DNA of 9,017 nucleotides, from NCBI GenBank assembly GCA_003455715.1, contig DMQJ01000114.1:1-9017 (forward strand), in the 5' to 3' direction. The notes beneath the pieces are model-generated. The model did no database searches and was not told the DNA's origin. It saw nothing but the letters and a program-made list of their open reading frames with translations. Positions 5,229-9,017 of this stretch are shown here, piece by piece. This DNA is from Acidimicrobiaceae bacterium. GTDB taxonomy: Bacteria; Actinomycetota; Acidimicrobiia; Acidimicrobiales; Ilumatobacteraceae. Each line of letters opens with the position of its first letter. Within the stretch, counting starts at the first letter, position 1. A program made the translations under genes and the position numbers.

Positions 5229-6544
5229 GCCTCCTCCTCGGCAATGCCATAGGCACGGGCGAGCAGCTGCAGCGGGTGCATGGGCTCCTCGCCCGTCTGC
5301 TCGTTGATGGCGGTGTTGGCGAGGTGGCAGTCGCCAGCAACCACATCGCCTCCAGCACGCTGGATCTCGTCGGCCAGCTTGCGGCCAATGGGGATGCTCA
5401 GCTCCGCGTTCTCGGCACGCAGGCCCCACATACCGTCGATACCGCTGCACTGTTGCACCAGCTTCACCTTGGCACCGGTGAGCTTGATGAGGTCGCGGCT
5501 CTTGAGGCCGATGTTCTGGGCCTTCAGGTGGCAGGGGGTGTGGTAGGTGACGGTGGCGGGCACGAAGCCGGGGAACTCGGTGTCGAGGCTGGTGCCCTCG
5601 GCCTTGTGCACCTTCATCAGGTACTCCGCGGCGTCGTAGGTGTGCTCGGCCACCAGCTTGGCGTCGTCGCCGCCCACGTAGTCGATGTAGTCCTTCTTCA
5701 GCACGTAGCCGCAGGTTGGCTGGGGCACCACGATGTCGTGGCCCTTGCGCACGGTGGCGGCGAGCGCTTTCACGTTGGCTTCGGCGACCTTGGTGAACTG
5801 CTTGACGTCGCCGCTGTGCAGCCACGGGGCGCCGCAGCAGGCGGTGGTGTCGGCCAACGAGCACTCGATGCCGTTGCGCTCGTACACCTTCACCAGGTCG
5901 TGGCCGATCTGCGGCTGCTGGTACTCCACCAGGCAGGTGGGGAAGATGGCGACGCGCCCCTGGCGCTTGGCGATGCGCAGCTTCGGGCGCTTGGCGAACC
6001 AGGTGGTGAACCGCTGCTTGGCGTAGGGAGGCAACAGGCGAACGCTCGACACACCGGCGGTCTTCTCGATGACCTTGCGGACGAGGGAGCCGGGCTTGGC
6101 GCCGACGGCTTTGTTGGCGAGCGTGGTGACAGGCCCGCCGATGGTGGCGGCCTTACCCATCAGGTCGGTGCGGCCCATGGCGTTGTTGGTGGCCCGACTG
6201 CGCACCGGAATCTGCTTATTGGCGTGGCGCATGGCGTCGGCACGCAGCATGAGGCGCGGGAAGTCGAGTGCCCACTCGTGCAACTCAGGGATGTAGGGGC
6301 AGTTGATGTAGCAGAGCTTGCACTGGAAGCACTCGTCGATCACCTGGTCTTGCTGGGCCGGGGTGAGGCGCCCTGCGTCCTGATCGTCGTGCTGGTCGAT
6401 CATCTCGAACAGCGTGGGAAACGAGGTGCAGAACTTGAAGCACAAGCGGCAGCCGTGGCACAGGTCGTAGACGCGAGTGAGTTCTTCGCGCACGTCGGCC
6501 TCGTCGGTATAGAGCGGATGCTTCGGGTCGTAGGTGATCGTCAT
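5225..6544 (-). CDS. (Fe-S)-binding protein with two [4Fe-4S] sites and two CCG domains, GlpC/HdrD-like
   Basis: The protein has 439 residues from ATG 6542-6544. It begins with two ferredoxin-type clusters, C29-x2-C32-x2-C35-x3-C39 and C72-x2-C75-x2-C78-x3-C82-P. Two cysteine-rich CCG domains of the heterodisulfide-reductase/GlpC type follow: C204, C236-C237-G and C278 in the first, and C338, C366-S-G and C406 in the second. The second domain has Ser in place of one Cys of the CCG pair, and both domains end in a single Cys rather than CxxC, so its second cluster site may be incomplete. No membrane segment is seen. It could be labelled GlpC by similarity, but its operon with rubrerythrin and DUF3501 points to electron transfer for peroxide reduction rather than to glycerol-3-phosphate dehydrogenase. 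That role is inference. Its stop overlaps the DUF3501 start by four bases. Confidence 0.88.
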   Translation of the reverse strand: MTITYDPKHPLYTDEADVREELTRVYDLCHGCRLCFKFCTSFPTLFEMIDQHDDQDAGRLTPAQQDQVIDECFQCKLCYINCPYIPELHEWALDFPRLMLRADAMRHANKQIPVRSRATNNAMGRTDLMGKAATIGGPVTTLANKAVGAKPGSLVRKVIEKTAGVSSVRLLPPYAKQRFTTWFAKRPKLRIAKRQGRVAIFPTCLVEYQQPQIGHDLVKVYERNGIECSLADTTACCGAPWLHSGDVKQFTKVAEANVKALAATVRKGHDIVVPQPTCGYVLKKDYIDYVGGDDAKLVAEHTYDAAEYLMKVHKAEGTSLDTEFPGFVPATVTYHTPCHLKAQNIGLKSRDLIKLTGAKVKLVQQCSGIDGMWGLRAENAELSIPIGRKLADEIQRAGGDVVAGDCHLANTAINEQTGEEPMHPLQLLARAYGIAEEEA

Positions 6545-6587
6545 GATGAGCGTCCAGGTCGAAACGGGGTGAGGTGATGGGGCGCTG

Positions 6588-6624
6588 CGCTCCCTTCGGC
6601 CACACGCGGCGGCCGAAGGGAGCG
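6588..6624 (-). repeat. Perfect 14-bp stem-loop between rubrerythrin and the Fe-S gene
   Basis: CGCTCCCTTCGGCC (6588-6601) and GGCCGAAGGGAGCG (6611-6624) are perfect inverted repeats with a nine-base loop. A flanking GCGC/GCGC pairing could extend the stem after a small internal loop. It sits in the 100-base gap between two genes of one operon, and no U-run follows in the direction of transcription. It may be a partial terminator or an mRNA 3'-end stabiliser that gives more rubrerythrin than Fe-S protein. The remaining gap sequence shows no further gene. Confidence 0.7.
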
Positions 6625-6644
6625 TGCGCAGTGCACAGGGTTCG

Positions 6645-7058
6645 TCAGAGCGCGTCGAGGCCCTGCTGGAAGCGGCCGGCGTGGCTCTTCTCGGCGCGGG
6701 CCAGGGTCTCGAACCAGTCGGCGATCTCGCCGAGGCCTTCCTCGCGGGCGGTGGCAGCGAAGCCGGGGTACATCTGGGTGTACTCGTAGGTCTCGCCGGC
6801 GATGGCCGACTTGAAGTTGTCTTCGGTGTCGCCGATGGGCTCGCCGGTGGCGGGGTCGCCCACCTGGGCGAGGTACTCGAGGTGACCGTGCGCGTGGCCG
6901 GTCTCACCCTCGGCAACGCTGCGGAACAGGGCGGCAGCGTCGGGGTAGCCCTCGACGTCGGCCTTCTGTGCGAACCACAGGTAGCGGCGATTGGCCTGGC
7001 TCTCGCCGGCGAACGCTTCCTTCAGGTTCTCGTGGGTCTTGGTGCCGTGCAGGCTCAT
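6645..7058 (-). CDS. rbr: Rubrerythrin without rubredoxin domain (diiron peroxidase)
   Basis: A 137-residue ferritin-like four-helix diiron protein that reduces hydrogen peroxide to water in the cytoplasm. The ligand set is visible: E19 ([11 protein letters not shown]), E52 and H55 (GETGH), E89 and E92 (GETYEY), and E123 and H126 (EKSH). Classic rubrerythrin (about 190 residues) continues into a C-terminal rubredoxin domain with two CxxC motifs. Here the chain stops right after the last helix ([10 protein letters not shown]) and contains no cysteine, so electrons must come from a separate protein. The ATG is preceded by AAGGAG eight bases upstream and overlaps the stop of the Fur/PerR-type regulator gene in ATGA. 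The downstream Fe-S/CCG protein is the obvious candidate donor, though this is inference. Confidence 0.93.
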   Translation of the reverse strand: MSLHGTKTHENLKEAFAGESQANRRYLWFAQKADVEGYPDAAALFRSVAEGETGHAHGHLEYLAQVGDPATGEPIGDTEDNFKSAIAGETYEYTQMYPGFAATAREEGLGEIADWFETLARAEKSHAGRFQQGLDAL

Positions 7059-7513
7059 TGCTGGTGCTCCTTGTTGTTGATGACGGGGTTGTTGGGGAGA
7101 TCGTTGGGAACGCAGGTGGCGCAGCGGCCGTTGAACACGATGGTGGCGCCGCTGGCCGCGAAACCCTCGAGGCCCTGCGCGCGGAACTGCAGGTCGTCGA
7201 CGTAGATGTCGAGCAGCGCGCCGCACTCGTCGCACAGGGCGTGATGGTGGGCGGCGGTGTTGGGATCGAACCGGGTGGCACCGCCACCAACGGCGAGGCT
7301 GCTGAGTTCGCCCATGCTGACGAGGTCGGTGAGCGTCTGGTACACGGTGCGCCGGGAGATGCCGGGCATCTGGGCGTGAGCCACCGTGTAGAGCGCCTCG
7401 GCCGTGGGGTGCGTTTCGTTGTCGTGCAACAGGGTGAACAGCAGTTGTCGCTGGGGCGTGATCTTGAGACCCTGTGCTCGAAAAGCACGAGTGAGTTCGT
7501 CAGGTCGCCGCAT
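7055..7513 (-). CDS. Fur-family repressor with a complete PerR-type metal site (peroxide sensor)
   Basis: The protein has 152 residues from ATG 7511-7513. An in-frame GTG at 7534 is excluded as likely start because it lies inside the operator palindrome. The N-terminal winged helix includes [12 protein letters not shown] (15-26) and the recognition helix [12 protein letters not shown] (53-64). Structural zinc cysteines are C94-x2-C97 and C131-x2-C134. The regulatory-site residues of Bacillus PerR (H37, D85, H91, H93, D104) have equivalents at H35, D83, H89, H91 and D102, with the same internal spacing. D102 is notable because Fur proteins usually have Glu there. This predicts Fe-dependent peroxide sensing by His oxidation. 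The gene heads the operon with rubrerythrin (4-base overlap) and has a palindrome in its own promoter, which suggests autorepression. Specific metal and regulon are not shown by the sequence. Confidence 0.9.
   Translation of the reverse strand: MRRPDELTRAFRAQGLKITPQRQLLFTLLHDNETHPTAEALYTVAHAQMPGISRRTVYQTLTDLVSMGELSSLAVGGGATRFDPNTAAHHHALCDECGALLDIYVDDLQFRAQGLEGFAASGATIVFNGRCATCVPNDLPNNPVINNKEHQQ
7067..7072 (-). promoter_or_regulatory. Shine-Dalgarno AAGGAG of rubrerythrin
   Basis: AAGGAG on the minus strand stands eight bases before the rubrerythrin ATG, inside the end of the regulator gene. It settles the start of rubrerythrin. It also contrasts with the lack of Shine-Dalgarno sequences before the genes at the heads of transcription units in this window. 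Confidence 0.75.
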
Positions 7514-7521
7514 CACCGTCC

Positions 7522-7551
7522 ACCGTATTCGCACGCTGTGCGAATCTGCAA
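7522..7551 (-). promoter_or_regulatory. Promoter of the regulator-rubrerythrin operon
   Basis: On the minus strand, TTGCAG (7546-7551) and TACGGT (7522-7527) are separated by 18 bp. The -10 ends eight bases before the ATG at 7513, so the transcript would be leaderless or nearly so. The operator palindrome occupies the whole spacer, so a bound repressor would exclude RNA polymerase. The -10 fits TAnnnT, and the -35 is a moderate match. Confidence 0.55.
7527..7545. promoter_or_regulatory. Perfect 19-bp palindromic operator, ATTCGCAC-GCT-GTGCGAAT
   Basis: An 8-3-8 perfect inverted repeat lies between the -35 and -10 hexamers of the Fur/PerR-type gene. Nineteen bases is the usual length of a Fur-family box, but the sequence is GC-rich and unlike the AT-rich Fur or PerR boxes of Bacillus. 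A further GTGCGAA half-site lies at 7555-7561, and the stretch 7545-7561 repeats the geometry imperfectly (4 of 7 positions in the left half). Binding by the adjacent regulator is inferred from position. Confidence 0.75.
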
Positions 7552-7635
7552 ACCGTGCGAACTAGCCCGCCCGCCGCCACTCCCCCTTGGAGGGCGTTCG
7601 ATGGGGTCGCCTCCTCGGGCGGGGTGTCGGTTCCC

Positions 7636-7641
7636 TAGGAT
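7636..7641 (+). promoter_or_regulatory. -10-like TAGGAT, possible leaderless promoter of glpD
   Basis: TAGGAT fits the TAnnnT -10 and ends eight bases before the ATG of glpD, so transcription would begin at or beside the start codon. AGGA within it could alternatively act as a weak Shine-Dalgarno, nine bases from the ATG. No -35 is visible at normal spacing. The rest of the gap from 7562 to 7635 is GC-rich and shows no other clear signal. Confidence 0.4.
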
Positions 7642-7649
7642 GCGCTGCC

Positions 7650-9017
7650 ATGGCTGACCGCTGGTTCGACCGATCCTCGATGATCGCCCGGCTCGAGCAG
7701 GAAAGCTTCGACGTGCTCGTGGTGGGCGGCGGTGTCACCGGTGCGGGCGTGGCGCTCGATGCCGTCACCCGCGGGCTGCGCACCGCCCTTGTGGAGGCCG
7801 ACGACTTCGCCAGCGGCACATCGTCGAAGAGCTCCAAACTGGTGCACGGCGGCCTGCGCTACATCAAGGACGACCCGCGTCTCGTGTACGAGGCCCTGCG
7901 CGAGCGGGAACGGCTGCGCCGCAACGCACCGCACCTGGTGCGCGTGCTGCCGTTCATGATCCCCGTGCTTACCAAGGACGGTGTGGTGCCGCGTTCGGTG
8001 GCCCGAGCGCTGGGCTCGCTGATGTGGATGTACGACCTCACGGGCGGTCTGCGGATCGGCAAGCGCCACCGGCGCCTGCGCAAGAAGGCAGCGTTGGCCC
8101 ACTTTCCGTCCATGCCCGCCGACCGGCTGGCCGCGGGCTACCTCTACTTCGATGCAGCAGCCGATGACGCTCGACTGGTGCTCACGCTCGCTCGAACAGC
8201 AGCCACACAGGGCGCCGCGGTGGCCAACGGGTGCCGAGTGGTGGAACTCACCCGCGGCGACGACGGCCGCACGAACGGTGCCTACATGGAGGCCGACGGC
8301 CGCCGATTCCATGTGCGGGCAACCACCGTCGTGAACGCCGCCGGGGTCTGGACCGACCAGGTGCGCGCACTCGACGAAGGCACCGACCCCGACTCCATCC
8401 GCCCGGCCAAGGGCGTTCACATCACGGTGCCGTGGCATCTCGTGGGCAACGACATTGCCGTGGTGGTGCCGGTGCCGAAAGACAAGCGCAGCCTGTTCCT
8501 CGTGCCGTGGGGCGCCAACCGCGACGGCACGTTCCGCCACGCCTACATCGGCACCACCGACACCGACTACGACGGCCCGCTGGAGAACCCGGCGTGCACT
8601 CGCGACGACATCGACTACATCCTCCGCGCCGTCAATGCCTCCATCACCACCCCGATCTCCGAAGCCGACATCACCGGGGTGTGGGCAGGGCTGCGGCCGC
8701 TGGTGAAGAGCGGCGCTTCGGGTCGCACCGCCGACCTCTCCCGTCGCCACGTGGTGCAGACCTCCGACAGCGGGGTTGTCACGGTGACGGGCGGCAAGCT
8801 CACCACCTACCGGGAGATGGCCGACGACACGGTCGATGAGGTACTCCGCCTGCTGGGCCGCAAGGCGCGGTGTCGCACCAAGCGGCTGCGCCTCCTCGGC
8901 GCCGATGGGGCGCGTCGCGGGTCCGCGGGCACGGTCGACGACCACTTGGCCGGGCGTTACGGCTCCTTGGCCGCCGCCGTCACGGGGCGCATCGACGCCG
9001 CCCCCTCACCTGAGCGG
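7650..9017 (+). CDS. glpD: Aerobic glycerol-3-phosphate dehydrogenase, 3' end beyond the window
   Basis: FAD-dependent oxidation of sn-glycerol 3-phosphate to dihydroxyacetone phosphate, passing electrons to quinone at the membrane face. There are 456 codons in the window with no stop, and family members run to roughly 500-570 residues. The FAD-binding Rossmann start is VLVVGGGVTGAG (22-33). DDFASGTSSKSSKLVHGGLRY (from 51) is the GlpD signature. NAAGVWTD, ITGVWAGLRPLV and TVTGGKLTTYREMADD are the later FAD and active-site segments of the DAO fold. The partial C-terminal domain follows. Translation starts at ATG 7650. The gene diverges from the PerR-type operon across a 136-base gap, so the operator there could also affect it, though its centre is over 110 bp from the glpD start. 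It is unrelated in transcription to the GlpC-like gene of the opposite operon. Confidence 0.95.
   Translation, partial: MADRWFDRSSMIARLEQESFDVLVVGGGVTGAGVALDAVTRGLRTALVEADDFASGTSSKSSKLVHGGLRYIKDDPRLVYEALRERERLRRNAPHLVRVLPFMIPVLTKDGVVPRSVARALGSLMWMYDLTGGLRIGKRHRRLRKKAALAHFPSMPADRLAAGYLYFDAAADDARLVLTLARTAATQGAAVANGCRVVELTRGDDGRTNGAYMEADGRRFHVRATTVVNAAGVWTDQVRALDEGTDPDSIRPAKGVHITVPWHLVGNDIAVVVPVPKDKRSLFLVPWGANRDGTFRHAYIGTTDTDYDGPLENPACTRDDIDYILRAVNASITTPISEADITGVWAGLRPLVKSGASGRTADLSRRHVVQTSDSGVVTVTGGKLTTYREMADDTVDEVLRLLGRKARCRTKRLRLLGADGARRGSAGTVDDHLAGRYGSLAAAVTGRIDAAPSPER

Noticed and set aside
4255..5388. 377-codon form of the WhiB frame
   Set aside because: The upstream part overlaps the DUF3501 gene out of frame. 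Only the last 79 residues match WhiB, with their own GTG and AAAGGA.
4605..5864. Extended 419-codon form of the DUF3501 frame
   Set aside because: The upstream half overlaps the Fe-S gene in another frame and is low-complexity. The ATGA overlap and GAGGAGG sequence fix the start at 5228.
5225..6544. Calling the Fe-S gene glpC of an anaerobic GlpABC complex
   Set aside because: No glpA or glpB lies beside it. It is co-operonic with rubrerythrin and DUF3501, and the nearby dehydrogenase is the aerobic GlpD type on the opposite strand.
5276..6577. 433-codon plus-strand frame opposite the Fe-S/CCG gene
   Set aside because: It is a low-complexity Gly/Val/His-rich translation. The opposite strand encodes an intact protein with conserved cysteine motifs.
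7566..7623. 8-bp inverted repeat CCCGCCCG / CGGGCGGG in the glpD upstream region
   Set aside because: The arms are 42 bp apart and consist only of G and C, so chance is likely in this composition.
7635..8945. Long open frame of 436 codons antisense to glpD
   Set aside because: glpD on the other strand has clear family motifs throughout. The antisense product is His/Arg/Gly-rich without recognisable domains, as is usual for shadow frames in GC-rich DNA.

Overview
The window is very GC-rich, and every gene in it looks actinobacterial. It carries a WhiB-family Fe-S protein, GAAC-N4-GTTC SOS boxes of the Gram-positive/actinobacterial LexA type, a DEDDh-exonuclease/GIY-YIG fusion protein, and several genes that appear to be transcribed without a leader. 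The WhiB and TrpD sequences remind me of Acidimicrobiia (Ilumatobacter/Microthrix-like). That placement is an impression from sequence, not a computed one. There is no phage, insertion sequence, CRISPR, tRNA or rRNA. No gene-free stretch exceeds about 140 bases.

Left part (1-2294): a divergent pair. On the minus strand is the N-terminal half of a protein with a helical head and a long Ala/Glu/Arg-rich coiled coil. It resembles the actinobacterial proteins that end in a NYN/PIN nuclease domain, but that domain would lie outside the window. On the plus strand is an exonuclease/GIY-YIG nuclease related to UvrC and Cho. Between them lie two LexA-type boxes, 20 bp apart, which flank and overlap a -35-like TTGACG. 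The unit looks like an SOS-controlled DNA repair locus.

Middle part (2317-4494, minus strand): thrB (homoserine kinase) overlaps the end of trpD (anthranilate phosphoribosyltransferase) by one base in a TGATG junction. A small WhiB-like gene lies upstream of trpD on the same strand, separated by 46 bp that hold a small hairpin and a -10-like hexamer.

Right part (4605-7513, minus strand): a four-gene operon in transcription order: a Fur-family regulator with every metal-site residue of PerR, a rubrerythrin without a rubredoxin domain, a GlpC/HdrD-like double-[4Fe-4S] CCG-domain protein, and a DUF3501 protein. Two of the three junctions are 4-base ATGA overlaps. The third is a 100-base gap with a perfect 14-bp stem-loop. 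A perfect 8-3-8 palindrome sits between the -35 and -10 of the regulator, as expected of an autoregulatory operator. The set reads as a peroxide-responsive peroxidase with a dedicated but undescribed electron-transfer partner.

Right end (7650-9017): glpD (FAD-dependent glycerol-3-phosphate dehydrogenase) diverges from the regulator and runs off the window.

Across the window, genes at the head of transcription units mostly carry a TAnnnT hexamer 6-8 bases before the start codon and no clear Shine-Dalgarno. Genes inside operons use Shine-Dalgarno sequences or stop/start overlaps.
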